Source: Phycisphaerae bacterium (GTDB lineage Bacteria; Planctomycetota; Phycisphaerae; UBA1845). From it: 37,836 nt of DNA. Positions within the stretch are counted from its first letter, which is position 1; each line of letters opens with the position of its first letter. Shown here piece by piece: positions 1 to 7,467 of the stretch. The DNA is taken from positions 1 to 37,836 of the forward strand of contig JAJDDQ010000009.1 in NCBI GenBank assembly GCA_029260215.1, read 5' to 3'. Both the position numbers and the translations under genes were made by a program. Below the pieces are notes generated by a model that searched no databases, was not told the origin of the DNA, and saw only the letters and a program-made list of their open reading frames with translations.

Positions 1-1
1 T

Positions 2-196
2 GCTGTGTTGGCCGCCGCCGGGTCGAATTTGCGAAAACTGTTGGGCCTTTACCGTCGGGCCGCCGGGCGGTTTGTCTTTGCGCTGCGCGCATCCGTGCTC
101 CAGACGGTGCTCGCGCTGGCCGGCTGGCCCAAAGCCACAAAATGTGACTATCAATTCCAGCAATTCCAGCCGAAAAAATATCTCGCCGCCGCGTAG
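2..196 (+). pseudogene. C-terminal part of an IS5-like transposase (window edge)
   Basis: An open frame runs in from the left edge and ends at TAG 194-196. Its first visible part reads AVLAAAGSNLRKLL. That resembles the last helix of IS5-family DDE transposases, where a VLAA-G-N-(F/L)-LL pattern followed by a basic stretch is usual. The frame is followed by GGCTTTTTCAGGGACGACG (about 199-217), which looks like an IS5-type terminal inverted repeat. Only the last 64 codons are in the window, so whether the gene is intact upstream cannot be told. The assignment rests on a short pattern; a chance open frame is the alternative. Confidence 0.5.
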
Positions 197-198
197 GA

Positions 199-217
199 GG
201 CTTTTTCAGGGACGACG
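199..217. repeat. Probable IS5-type terminal inverted repeat
   Basis: A TTTTTCAGGGACG-type stretch lies just after the stop of the transposase-like frame. Many IS5-family ends carry a similar GG-TTTTTCAG core. The matching left end is outside the window, so this is positional inference. Confidence 0.35.
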
Positions 218-258
218 ATTTAGTGCAAAATCGCGCGAAAACCGTGATTTCTTGCGGA

Positions 259-1107
259 TCAAGACAAGTGTTTACGTGAAAATTGAAGTGCAGCTTGTAT
301 TCCGGCGTTCTCGCCCGATTGTTCGACGATCCACGGGCCTGAGTAGTTGGCGGTTGCGAATCGTTGGATCATCGTGGGGAAATCCACGACGCCTGTGCCA
401 AGGATGGCGGTCCGCCCGAACGATTGGCTTGGGTGGCTGGAGGGGAGGGCGTCCTTCAAATGCACAAGCCGGGTCCGGAGGGCGAGTATTTCGGCGGCTT
501 GTAGAGGATCGTCGGTGCCCAGAAGAATGAAGTTGGCGGGGTCGAAATTGACCGCGATATCGGGGCTGCCGAGGTCATCGAGAAAGGCAGCCAGCGTGGA
601 GGCTGACTCCTGTCCGGTTTCAGCCAAGATGGTGACGCCGTGTTTGGCGGCTGTTTCAACCGCCTGTGCGACGCGGGTGAGGAGTTTTCGACGCAGCGGA
701 TCGTTGGGGTCGACAGGGATTCGCCCCAGGTGGGCGGCCATCATCTCGACGCCGAGCGATTGAGTCAGTTGTGCGCCGCGTGCGAGCGTGTCGAGGCGTC
801 GCTTGGCGAATTCGTCCGGGACGAGGCCGCCGGTGCGACCGACGGATTCGACCGACGTGCGGTCCAGATCGGTGAAGCCGATGAACGTGGCTTCGATGAC
901 AAGCCCGTGCTCGTCGGCGGTGCTTTGGAGGGCGGCGGTGTCCACGTTGTCGAGTGCGGGTTCGTCGAAGATGCCGAGATGGATGCGATCGAGATTGAAG
1001 TCGGTTCGCGTGCGGCGCATGGGCGCGATGCGGTTGTTGCGGTCGATCGACCAGGTGCAGATGCCGAGGCGATCGGCTGGGCTGTCTTGCGGGTTATCCG
1101 TTTTCAT
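259..1107 (-). CDS. Sugar phosphate isomerase/epimerase-like TIM-barrel protein
   Basis: The product is a 282-residue protein of the xylose isomerase-like / AP endonuclease 2 family, a TIM barrel that binds divalent metal and isomerises or epimerises sugars; the substrate is unknown. Family-type segments seen are LGICTWS at the N-terminus, MMAAHLGRIP, VTILAETGQ (metal-ligand Glu), IAVNFDPANFIL, LVHLKDALP (the HLKD metal motif) and PWIVEQSGE near the C-terminus. The ATG at 1107 overlaps the end of rlmN by 14 bases, so the two are probably translationally coupled. A GTG at 1134 would add nine residues and overlap more. No signal peptide is seen, so it is cytoplasmic. Family confidence is high; the exact reaction is unknown. 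Confidence 0.85.
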   Translation of the reverse strand: MKTDNPQDSPADRLGICTWSIDRNNRIAPMRRTRTDFNLDRIHLGIFDEPALDNVDTAALQSTADEHGLVIEATFIGFTDLDRTSVESVGRTGGLVPDEFAKRRLDTLARGAQLTQSLGVEMMAAHLGRIPVDPNDPLRRKLLTRVAQAVETAAKHGVTILAETGQESASTLAAFLDDLGSPDIAVNFDPANFILLGTDDPLQAAEILALRTRLVHLKDALPSSHPSQSFGRTAILGTGVVDFPTMIQRFATANYSGPWIVEQSGENAGIQAALQFSRKHLS

Positions 1108-2173
1108 GTTGTCTGCGAAGTTGGCCGCAGGCACCGTCGATGTCCAGCCCGCGACTTCGGCGTACGTGTGTGTTGAGGCTTTGATCGCGCAGAATCTGCT
1201 GAAACCGTTGTACGTCGTCGGATCGCGGTTGGTCGTAGGGCAGGCCTTCGACGGGGTTGTAGCGTATGAGATTGATGTTGGCGCGCATGCGTTTGGCGAC
1301 GCCAGCCAACTCGCGTGCGTGTTTCGGCTGATCGTTCAGCCGTCCCAGCAGGATGTATTCGAGCGTGATTTCGCGCCCGGTGTGTTTGAAGTAAACATTG
1401 GCTGCTTCGACGAGCCGGTCGATGGTGACGCCCTCCGCCCAGGGGATTATTTCGCGTCGCAACTCGTCGTTGGGGGCGTGCAGGGAGAGGGCGAGCGTGA
1501 TTTGCAACGATTCGCCGGCCAACCGCTCGATCTGTTTGGGCAGGCCGACGGTGCTGATGGTGATCCTGCGGGCACCGATGTTCAAACCCCAGTCTGCGTT
1601 GATGGTGCGTGCGGCTGCGATGGCGGCGTCGTAGTTGTGCAGCGGCTCGCCCAGGCCCATGAAGACGATGTTGCTGAGGCGGTGTTCACCGCACAGCGCC
1701 CGCACGCGCATGGCCTGCTCGACGATTTGGCTTGTGGTGAGCTGCCGTTCGAGTCCGCCGATACCGCTCGCACAGAATACGCATTTGACCGGGCATCCGA
1801 CCTGGGTGGAGATGCAGGCGGTTCGCCGTTCGCCGTCGGGAATCAGCACGCACTCGGTGGTGGCGTTGTCGGGCCAGCGCAGCAGGAGCTTTCGCGTGCC
1901 GTCCGTCGATTGCTGATCGCGCAGGATTTCGGATTCATGGAGAACGAACGTCTGTTTCAGCTTCTCGCGCAGGTCTTTGGACAGATCGGTCATTGAGTCG
2001 AACGAGTCCGCGCCGCGTTCATACAGCCATCGGAGGATCTGGGCTGCGCGATACTTCGGCTGGCCCAACCGCTCGAGCCGCTCGACGAGCGTTGTATCGG
2101 TGAGCGACAGCATCGCGACGCGGTCGCCGGTCCGCAATTCGCTTACGTTTTGTTGTTCAGCATGCTTGTTCAT
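1094..2173 (-). CDS. rlmN: Dual-specificity 23S rRNA A2503 / tRNA A37 C2-methyltransferase RlmN
   Basis: RlmN is a radical SAM enzyme that methylates C2 of A2503 in 23S rRNA, and often A37 of tRNAs. The 359-residue product has the CxxxCxxC cluster motif (Cys127, Cys131, Cys134), the GLGEPL SAM segment, ALSLHAPND, and both mechanistic cysteines: Cys120 in TACISTQ and Cys349 in DGACGQL, which carries the methyl group. Its length fits the family (about 350-380). ATG 2173 is chosen because family homology begins shortly after it. No SD precedes it, but a TACAAT -10 box ends only about 12 bases upstream, so the mRNA may be nearly leaderless. An in-frame start at 2275 would add 34 non-conserved residues. 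It is first in a two-gene unit with the TIM-barrel gene. Confidence 0.95.
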   Translation of the reverse strand: MNKHAEQQNVSELRTGDRVAMLSLTDTTLVERLERLGQPKYRAAQILRWLYERGADSFDSMTDLSKDLREKLKQTFVLHESEILRDQQSTDGTRKLLLRWPDNATTECVLIPDGERRTACISTQVGCPVKCVFCASGIGGLERQLTTSQIVEQAMRVRALCGEHRLSNIVFMGLGEPLHNYDAAIAAARTINADWGLNIGARRITISTVGLPKQIERLAGESLQITLALSLHAPNDELRREIIPWAEGVTIDRLVEAANVYFKHTGREITLEYILLGRLNDQPKHARELAGVAKRMRANINLIRYNPVEGLPYDQPRSDDVQRFQQILRDQSLNTHVRRSRGLDIDGACGQLRRQHENG

Positions 2174-2185
2174 GTGGAGGGCGTG

Positions 2186-2191
2186 ATTGTA
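2186..2191 (-). promoter_or_regulatory. Candidate -10 box for rlmN
   Basis: TACAAT on the minus strand matches the sigma70 consensus at 5 of 6 positions. The -35 partner (TTCGAA, 18-bp spacing) is poor. A start about seven bases downstream would leave a leader of roughly six bases before ATG 2173, consistent with the missing SD. Confidence 0.35.
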
Positions 2192-2406
2192 GCAGGAATC
2201 GGCGAGTACTTCGAACGCCCTCGAAAGTCGAAAGCAGAAAACCGACAGCCGACGCTTGGCGGGGGCGGTTTCCACAGGGAACGCCTTTTGACGTCGCAGC
2301 GTCCGCCAAACGGCAAGCCACGGTCACACCCATTGGCCCATTCGGGACTGACCAAGCCACGCCACAAGAAAGGGACACCCTCTCTCCGAGGTGAATCAGG
2401 CGATTG

Positions 2407-2434
2407 TTGACGGACACTTTTTTCCACCTACAAC
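2407..2434 (+). promoter_or_regulatory. Candidate promoter of the VWA lipoprotein gene
   Basis: TTGACG is followed after 16 bases by TACAAC, giving 5/6 and 4/6 matches to sigma70 boxes. It would give a 5' leader of about 150 bases that includes the palindromic repeat at 2510-2540. This is pattern-based only. Confidence 0.3.
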
Positions 2435-2509
2435 TGAATCAGCGTCTAACGGTGTGGACACACGATGGTTGCGTGCGTCCGCGCGGTGTCACGAGGAACA
2501 CCATCGTTT

Positions 2510-2540
2510 GCACCGGTTGGAAACCGGTCCCACACGGGAT
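2510..2540. repeat. Dispersed 31-bp palindromic repeat, copy 1
   Basis: The core is a CACCGGTT / AACCGGT(G/C) palindrome around a three-base loop, followed by a CACACGGGAT-like tail. A second copy lies at 9570-9600 with four differences over 31 bases. Both are intergenic. Confidence 0.65.
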
Positions 2541-2588
2541 GCCACGATGTCCACCGGCCGCCACTTCATCTGAACAGGAGTTGTTTCC

Positions 2589-4181
2589 ATGTCTTCAAGA
2601 AAAAACCGCGAAGCCGTTCTTCCAATCTTTTTCGCTGGTCGCGTCGCAATTTTGTTCCGGGCGAAAAGGCGGTGTATCGCCGTTTTGGCATTGTTGTTTG
2701 GAGCCATTGCTGTTGGCGGTTGCGCATTTACGGGACTCAACACGGGCGGCACAGTCGGCACTACGCTTGGCGGGCAGCAGGATATCGCGTCAGCCCGCAC
2801 CGTGATCGAGTCCGGCAGCATTCCCGATCCGGCGGCCATCACCGTCGAAGGGTTTTTGAGCGAACACGACATTCCCATTCCCGCTCCGGAGGGGGTTGAG
2901 GGCACGTTTTTTCCCAATATGGCCGTCGCGTGGCGACAACCGTTCGGTAAGTCCGCACCGCAGGCAGATGTATTTATCGGCATCGGCACGACGATCGATG
3001 TCGACGCCTTTCAACGCGAGCCGTTGGACCTCGCGATCGTGATCGACCGAAGCGGTTCTATGGACGGCGTCGCTTCTGCGACCGACGCGCGCACCAAGAT
3101 GGATGCGGTCAAGGATGCCCTCGGCGGCCTGCTTGACCAACTGAATGGCGACGACCGCATCGCCATTGTCTCGTTCAGTACCACGCCTCGCCTGGAGCTT
3201 CCCTCGACGCCAGCCGACGAACGAAGTCGCATTGAGTCCATCATTGATCGACTTCAGCCCGACGGATCGACCAACATCGAGGACGCGATGCAAACCGGCT
3301 TTTCGCAAATCGCCGTCCCCGACAGTGAAGACAGATCGCGGCGGTTAATCCTGTTCACCGACGCCATGCCCAATGTCGGCGTGACCGGCTCGGACGGTTT
3401 TCTCGACATCCTGGCTGAACAGGCGGCGCGCGGTGTCGGATTCACGCTCATGGGTGTCGGGTATAATTTCGGTACGGAGTTGGCCTACGACATCTCGCAG
3501 CTTCGCGGAGGCAATTCGTTCTTCCTGGCGGACGCCGAGCGCATCGCGACGGTTTTTGACGAGGATTTCGAATTTCTCGTCACGCCCGCTGCGTACGATC
3601 TGACCATCGACTACGTCGTTCCGGAGGGCATTGGTGTTGCTCAGGTGTACGGCGTGCCCGACTACGAGCCGGGGACAAACGGAGCGCGCATATTCGTGCC
3701 GACATTGTTCTTGAGCCGACGCGAAGGCGGTGGGGCAGTGATCGTTCGACTGACATTCGAAACAGACCCGACGTTCGACGAAGCGATCATCATAGGAGAA
3801 GTGGCAGTGTCGTACACGTTGGCGGACGGCACATTTTCGCAATCGGAGTTCGCAATGTCGCTGCCCGCTGGCCTGTCACCGGACGGAACGACTGCCTACT
3901 TCTCCGACGCAGCCGCAAGACGCGGAGCGCTGCTGCTGGACACCTCGCTGGCTATTTTCGACGCAGCCGACGACGCTGTCGAGAGTCGAGGTCGGACCGC
4001 TGTCGGCAACCTCGCCGCGTTTCTGGATTATTTCGACGCAGCCTCACGCGGCATGCCTGATCGCACGGACGCGACATCCCGAGGCCTGAGTGACGAGCGC
4101 GATCTGCTTGAGAATCTGCTGGGTAATATTCAGTCCTGCGTTTCGTTCGGTTGCCGGTCGTTCGGCGGATTCTATCGCTAG
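2589..4181 (+). CDS. VWA-domain lipoprotein
   Basis: This 530-residue protein has a basic, long n-region, a hydrophobic segment and a lipobox-like AVGGC (Cys45), so it is probably a lipoprotein exported by Sec. Residues about 147-330 form a von Willebrand factor A domain with a full MIDAS set: DRSGS (Asp153, Ser155, Ser157), the Thr in the GSTN segment, and the Asp in FTDAMPN. VWA domains bind a metal ion and mediate protein-protein contacts. The remaining C-terminal part is a beta-rich region plus an Ala/Asp-rich helical tail, similar in arrangement to YfbK-type VWA proteins. The start has a good SD (AGGAG, 8-base spacing). It stands alone, with a palindromic repeat just downstream. Ligand and role are unknown. 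Confidence 0.85.
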   Translation: MSSRKNREAVLPIFFAGRVAILFRAKRRCIAVLALLFGAIAVGGCAFTGLNTGGTVGTTLGGQQDIASARTVIESGSIPDPAAITVEGFLSEHDIPIPAPEGVEGTFFPNMAVAWRQPFGKSAPQADVFIGIGTTIDVDAFQREPLDLAIVIDRSGSMDGVASATDARTKMDAVKDALGGLLDQLNGDDRIAIVSFSTTPRLELPSTPADERSRIESIIDRLQPDGSTNIEDAMQTGFSQIAVPDSEDRSRRLILFTDAMPNVGVTGSDGFLDILAEQAARGVGFTLMGVGYNFGTELAYDISQLRGGNSFFLADAERIATVFDEDFEFLVTPAAYDLTIDYVVPEGIGVAQVYGVPDYEPGTNGARIFVPTLFLSRREGGGAVIVRLTFETDPTFDEAIIIGEVAVSYTLADGTFSQSEFAMSLPAGLSPDGTTAYFSDAAARRGALLLDTSLAIFDAADDAVESRGRTAVGNLAAFLDYFDAASRGMPDRTDATSRGLSDERDLLENLLGNIQSCVSFGCRSFGGFYR

Positions 4182-4471
4182 AGCTTTGTCCAGCCCAAAA
4201 TAACGGATGGGTGCCCCACCTCTTCAGAGGTGCGGGAGTCGAATGGTCCTGGGATTCGACTTCCCCACGGCTAAAGCCGTGGGGCACCCATCCCGTCAAT
4301 TGATTCGCGACAACGCGTTGGGGCAAGCTCATCGAGCGCATTGCATTTTCGCAGAAACGCCATAGGCAGCGGGCCGACCGGGATGGGTCAACCCAATCGG
4401 CCCGCGAGCCGTGAAACGCATTGACCCCTCTGCGAAGAATGGTCCGCAGAGGGATCGGGGGAAAAGCATCG
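4182..4471. other. Intergenic region between converging genes
   Basis: This region is almost filled by the palindromic repeat at 4203-4303. The remaining roughly 170 bases show no coding signal. The VWA gene and the dockerin-repeat gene converge here, and the repeat's hairpins could end transcription from both sides. Confidence 0.55.
4203..4303. repeat. Dispersed ~100-bp double-hairpin repeat, copy 1
   Basis: The outer arms GGGTGCCCCAC and GTGGGGCACCC are inverted. Inside are two smaller palindromes: CCTCTTCAGAGG, and CCCACGGCT-AA-AGCCGTGGG. The element ends in CCCGTCAATTGA. A near-identical copy is at 23364-23465, including the ACGG lead-in and the GTCAATTGA end. Confidence 0.85.
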
Positions 4472-5713
4472 TCAGGGCAGCGTCGCACCGGCCCATGTTT
4501 GTGTCGCGGGGGAAATCCCGTTTACGGTCTGCCGAAAGCGCAGCAGGTCGAACGGTGCGATCGCGCCGCTGCGGTCAATGTCCGCGTAGTCCGCGTTCAC
4601 GCCGACCTCGGCTGTAAACGCTCCGTTCACGATCTGCCGGAAGCGCAGCAGATCGAATGGTGAGACCAATCCGTTCTGATCCACGTCTCCTGGAAGGAAA
4701 CCGACTGTGACTTGATCACGCCCGACGATCGGCGCGTCTCCGCATTCGCTGACGGCCGTCGTCGAAATCGTGGTCCATGCTCCAACCATCAGCGGTCGAT
4801 CTAAATGTAGTGTCACATTCATGGCATCTTCGGTCAGAATACCAGTGATCGTTGGCGGGGCGATACCCGCTGTGTGCGCGATGTCGAACGAAGCCGCCGT
4901 CAGCGTGTCGCCGCCAGCGTCCTTGGCTGGTGTTGAGAAGGCGATCGTGATCTCGTTCAAGCCCAGATCGAAATCGGATCCGTTTGTGCTCTCAGCCCGA
5001 GGATCGATGTAGCCGTCAAAAGCACGCTCAGAGAACGATTGCCCGCCGGTGCCGCCGTCCACGAGTTCGAGCGTCCCGCAATCGGCCAGCAAATGAAGCT
5101 GCACACCGTTCATGGCTGCCCCGATCGAAAGGTCCGCCCCGGGCACGTTGCCGGAATGCAGGCCGATGAATCCGTTGGTGATTTCCTGCGTGTGAACCGA
5201 ATAGGTGATGCCTTCGACATGCTCGCCGGTCCATGCACCGCCGATGTCGAATGTGACGGGGTCGAAGTCAAGCCGAACGCGATTGTCGGTTTCGGGACTG
5301 TTGGGCATCCAAGCGTAAGTGATGATTTCGTACGTGCCCGACTCCAAACCGTTGATGAACAAGCAGGTTTCCAAACCGGCTGAGTGGGTCACAATGCAGT
5401 CGTTCATCAGGATGGCATCGTCGCCTTCGACCGAGGGATCGTTACCGGCTGTGATCATGTCCTGTCCGCCGAACTGGTGGAGCGTCACGCCGGTGGCGTT
5501 GCCGTCGAGATCGACCAAATCGTAGATCGCCGTCGGATTGCCAATCGAGGTGTGTTCACCCTCGACGCTGTTCCACTTGCCCGCCAGGCCGGCCGCCGCG
5601 TAGGAATCGGAAGGTCCGTTGCCTGGCAGGCCGAAATCGATATTGATCGATTGCCCCATCGCGGAACCGGTGGCCAACGCCGCCGCCAACAAACTGGTTT
5701 TTACGTAAGTCAT
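4472..5713 (-). CDS. Secreted protein with two C-terminal dockerin-type repeats
   Basis: The 413-residue product starts with a signal peptide (MTYVKTSLLAAALATGSAMGQ). Residues about 20-210 form a beta-rich domain of the kind seen in planctomycete secreted proteins (starts INIDFG; contains GTYEIITYAW, GLHSG). A middle segment with a Big/fibronectin-like look follows. Residues about 350-400 hold two calcium-binding dockerin-type repeats: GDVDQNGLVSPFDLLRFRQ and ADIDRSGAIAPFDLLRFRQ, each D-x-D-x-x-G then DLLRxRQxxNG. Such repeats are abundant in planctomycete surface proteins. No catalytic motif was recognised. Start 5713 is preferred because the signal peptide begins there and GGAG lies ten bases upstream; an upstream start at 5752 would add 13 residues before the signal. 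No cell-wall anchor or PEP-CTERM motif is seen. Confidence 0.85.
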   Translation of the reverse strand: MTYVKTSLLAAALATGSAMGQSINIDFGLPGNGPSDSYAAAGLAGKWNSVEGEHTSIGNPTAIYDLVDLDGNATGVTLHQFGGQDMITAGNDPSVEGDDAILMNDCIVTHSAGLETCLFINGLESGTYEIITYAWMPNSPETDNRVRLDFDPVTFDIGGAWTGEHVEGITYSVHTQEITNGFIGLHSGNVPGADLSIGAAMNGVQLHLLADCGTLELVDGGTGGQSFSERAFDGYIDPRAESTNGSDFDLGLNEITIAFSTPAKDAGGDTLTAASFDIAHTAGIAPPTITGILTEDAMNVTLHLDRPLMVGAWTTISTTAVSECGDAPIVGRDQVTVGFLPGDVDQNGLVSPFDLLRFRQIVNGAFTAEVGVNADYADIDRSGAIAPFDLLRFRQTVNGISPATQTWAGATLP

Positions 5714-5858
5714 GTCCGTTGTCTCCAAGAGGCCTTTCCTTGGTACACGCATTCGGCTGTCGATTCTTCACTTCGAGAATCGGGAATCAACCGAATTCGC
5801 CTCCCCTGACGCCCGCAACAGGCCCAAACGCGGGTGCCTAGCTCATCAGGGACGCCCG

Positions 5859-5887
5859 ATTATGTAATAACGACAAAAATAATGCAA
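5859..5887 (-). promoter_or_regulatory. Candidate promoter of the dockerin-repeat gene
   Basis: On the minus strand TTGCAT is followed after 17 bases by CATAAT. The -10 matches consensus at 5/6 and the -35 at 3/6. It lies in the AT-rich patch and would give a leader of about 140 bases. Several ATGCA words nearby could be regulator sites, but that is speculative. Confidence 0.35.
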
Positions 5888-6101
5888 ATGCATAAGACAA
5901 ATGATATCCAACTGCATAGCCAATAGCATAACAAAATGCAGCAGGAGTGGATCGCCGGCAGGGGCATGCCAAGCCCGAGACGGACCGGCGGCGTCGCGCG
6001 ATTCCCGGATTGGGGCTTTTCTGGAGCGATTTCAATCCGTGCGTCGGGGATTGCGGTTTTTGAAATGGAAAATCAGCGCGAGCTGAAATTCGTACGAATT
6101 G

Positions 6102-6140
6102 AGGTCCGCGCGGACCGAAGTCCGCGGCTCGTTGGGGTTT
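6102..6140 (-). repeat. Dispersed GAGCCGCGGACTTC repeat, copy 1, hairpin behind thiG
   Basis: On the minus strand CGCGGAC-TTCG-GTCCGCG (6109-6126) forms a perfect 7-bp stem with a UUCG loop about 30 bases past the thiG stop, so it may act as a terminator or mRNA stabiliser. The same CCAACGAGCCGCGGACTTC context recurs at 31845-31882 on the plus strand, so it is also a dispersed repeat. No U-tract follows directly. Confidence 0.6.
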
Positions 6141-6154
6141 GGGTTGAAGCTTTG

Positions 6155-7000
6155 TCAGACGGTGACGCTTGGTTGGTGGGGGGAGATCAGGCCGTCGAAC
6201 GTTGAGCTGGCGGATGCGTAGCGTTTTTTGCCTATGCGACCGGCCTGGAAGGCGAGGCGGCCTGCGAGGATCGCGTGATTCATGGCGGCGGCCATCCGGA
6301 TCGGGTCGCGGGCGCCGGCGATGCCGGTGTTCAGGAGGACGCCGTCGGCTCCCAACTCCATCGCGATTGTGACGTCTGAGGCTGACCCGACTCCGGCATC
6401 GACGATGACGGGGTAGTCCGCGTCGCCGTCCTTGAGGTACTCGATGCAGAGGCGGATGCTGTTGTGGTTCAGGATGCCCAGGCCTGTGCCGATGGGGGCG
6501 CCGAGCGGCATGACGCTCGTGGCACCGGCGTCCTTCAATCGTTTGCAGAGGATGGGGTCGTCGTTGGTGTAAACGAGTACGTCGAAGCCGAGGTCGACCA
6601 ATTCGGTTGTCGCTTCCAGTGTGCCGATCGGATCGGGCAGCAGGGTTTTTTTGTCGGCCAACACTTCCAGCTTGACCCATTTCGCACCGGGGTTTCCGAG
6701 TCCTTCGAGAAGCTCGCGCGACAGCCTGGCTGAGCGCACGGCGTCTTTGGCGGTGAAGCAGCCGGCGGTGTTGGGCAGGATGGTGTAGCGCTGGGGGTCG
6801 AGGTGTTCGATGATGTTGCCCTGTTTGGGGCGGCCGTCGGAATCGAGTACGTCGCGTCGTACGGCTACGGTGACGACTTCGCATGCGGAGGCTTCCAGCG
6901 CGGCGGACATCTGATCGAAGTCGGCGTATTTGCCTGTGCCCACGAAGAGCCGCGAGGTAAACTCGAAACCGCTGATGCGATATGTGTCTTGTTCGATCAT
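6155..7000 (-). CDS. thiG: Thiazole synthase ThiG
   Basis: ThiG condenses deoxyxylulose 5-phosphate, dehydroglycine/glycine imine and ThiS thiocarboxylate to make the thiazole phosphate part of thiamine; it is a cytoplasmic TIM barrel. The 281-residue product shows [10 protein letters not shown] at the N-terminus, [20 protein letters not shown] with the Schiff-base lysine (Lys110), [22 protein letters not shown] and [12 protein letters not shown], all family hallmarks. The final 20 residues run past the usual barrel. It follows thiS by 31 bases in one unit and is therefore probably transcribed with it. ThiH/ThiO, ThiF and ThiE are not in this window. Confidence 0.97.
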   Translation of the reverse strand: MIEQDTYRISGFEFTSRLFVGTGKYADFDQMSAALEASACEVVTVAVRRDVLDSDGRPKQGNIIEHLDPQRYTILPNTAGCFTAKDAVRSARLSRELLEGLGNPGAKWVKLEVLADKKTLLPDPIGTLEATTELVDLGFDVLVYTNDDPILCKRLKDAGATSVMPLGAPIGTGLGILNHNSIRLCIEYLKDGDADYPVIVDAGVGSASDVTIAMELGADGVLLNTGIAGARDPIRMAAAMNHAILAGRLAFQAGRIGKKRYASASSTFDGLISPHQPSVTV

Positions 7001-7031
7001 CTTTTCATTCCGCCTTTGCCTGCTGATTTCG

Positions 7032-7232
7032 TCAACCGCCGCCGACGAGTGTAACGATTTCCACTGCGTCGCCGTTGTTTAACGCGGCTGACTCGAATGT
7101 TGCGCGCGGCACCAACTCTTCGTTGACCTCGACAGCTACGCGCACGGGCAGCAGTTCGAACCGCCGCAGCAGGTCCGCGACGGTGTCCGCACCGGTGATT
7201 TCCTGTTCCTTGCCGTTGATGGTCAGCCGCAT
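7032..7232 (-). CDS. thiS: Sulfur carrier protein ThiS
   Basis: The 66-residue beta-grasp protein ends in VTLVGGG, carrying the C-terminal Gly-Gly that is adenylated and thiocarboxylated to donate sulfur to ThiG. It begins [10 protein letters not shown] and has the conserved [12 protein letters not shown] and [10 protein letters not shown] segments. Its length is typical (about 65). It precedes thiG on the same strand. A TATAAT -10 box is close upstream, leaving a leader of about 20 bases with no room for a TPP riboswitch. Confidence 0.95.
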   Translation of the reverse strand: MRLTINGKEQEITGADTVADLLRRFELLPVRVAVEVNEELVPRATFESAALNNGDAVEIVTLVGGG

Positions 7233-7259
7233 GATTCGGATCCCGCTTTCGTTGGGCGG

Positions 7260-7288
7260 ATTATAGAAGTGGCTTCGGGTCGCAGCAA
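7260..7288 (-). promoter_or_regulatory. Candidate thiSG promoter
   Basis: Minus strand: TTGCTG, 17 bases, TATAAT (perfect -10). The predicted start is near 7253, about 20 bases before the thiS ATG. The leader is too short for a TPP riboswitch, and none of the conserved riboswitch segments is present in 7233-7467. Confidence 0.5.
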
Positions 7289-7350
7289 ATGGGGCGGTGG
7301 GGAGATGTTCGCCGTCTCGGGCGTTTTTATCTGAATCGGGAAAGTGCGCT

Positions 7351-7379
7351 TTTTCAATGGCGCGGGATTGGGGTATGCT
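7351..7379 (+). promoter_or_regulatory. Candidate nuoD promoter
   Basis: TTTTCA, 17 bases, TATGCT. Each box matches consensus at 4/6. It lies about 90 bases before the chosen nuoD start, in the region shared with the divergent thiS promoter. Confidence 0.3.
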
Positions 7380-7467
7380 GGCTGGCTGAGTTGTGGGCGT
7401 GCGTTGGCGTTGGCTGGTGACGGATGCGGGCTTAATGCTTCATGGGCGGCGACTCGAAGGCGAGATG

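Larger units (their letters stand above)
2192..2588. other. Intergenic region between rlmN and the VWA lipoprotein gene
   Basis: This roughly 400-base stretch separates two divergent genes. It holds a candidate plus-strand promoter (2407-2434), one copy of a 31-base palindromic repeat (2510-2540) and an SD (AGGAG, about 2576-2580) eight bases before ATG 2589. The short open frames across it have no family-like features and overlap each other, so no gene is called. Confidence 0.6.
5714..6154. other. Intergenic region with AT-rich segment and hairpin repeat
   Basis: The region holds the upstream DNA of the dockerin-repeat gene. It includes an AT-rich patch (about 5858-5942) that contrasts with the GC-rich background, a candidate minus-strand promoter (5859-5887) and a hairpin repeat (6102-6140) just after thiG. 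Open frames crossing it are in thiG's shadow or lack any family feature. Confidence 0.6.

Noticed and set aside
788-1996. A 402-codon plus-strand frame across rlmN
   Set aside because: RlmN on the minus strand is unambiguous; the frame is its shadow.
7233-7467. TPP riboswitch upstream of thiS
   Set aside because: None of the conserved riboswitch segments is present and the leader is too short.
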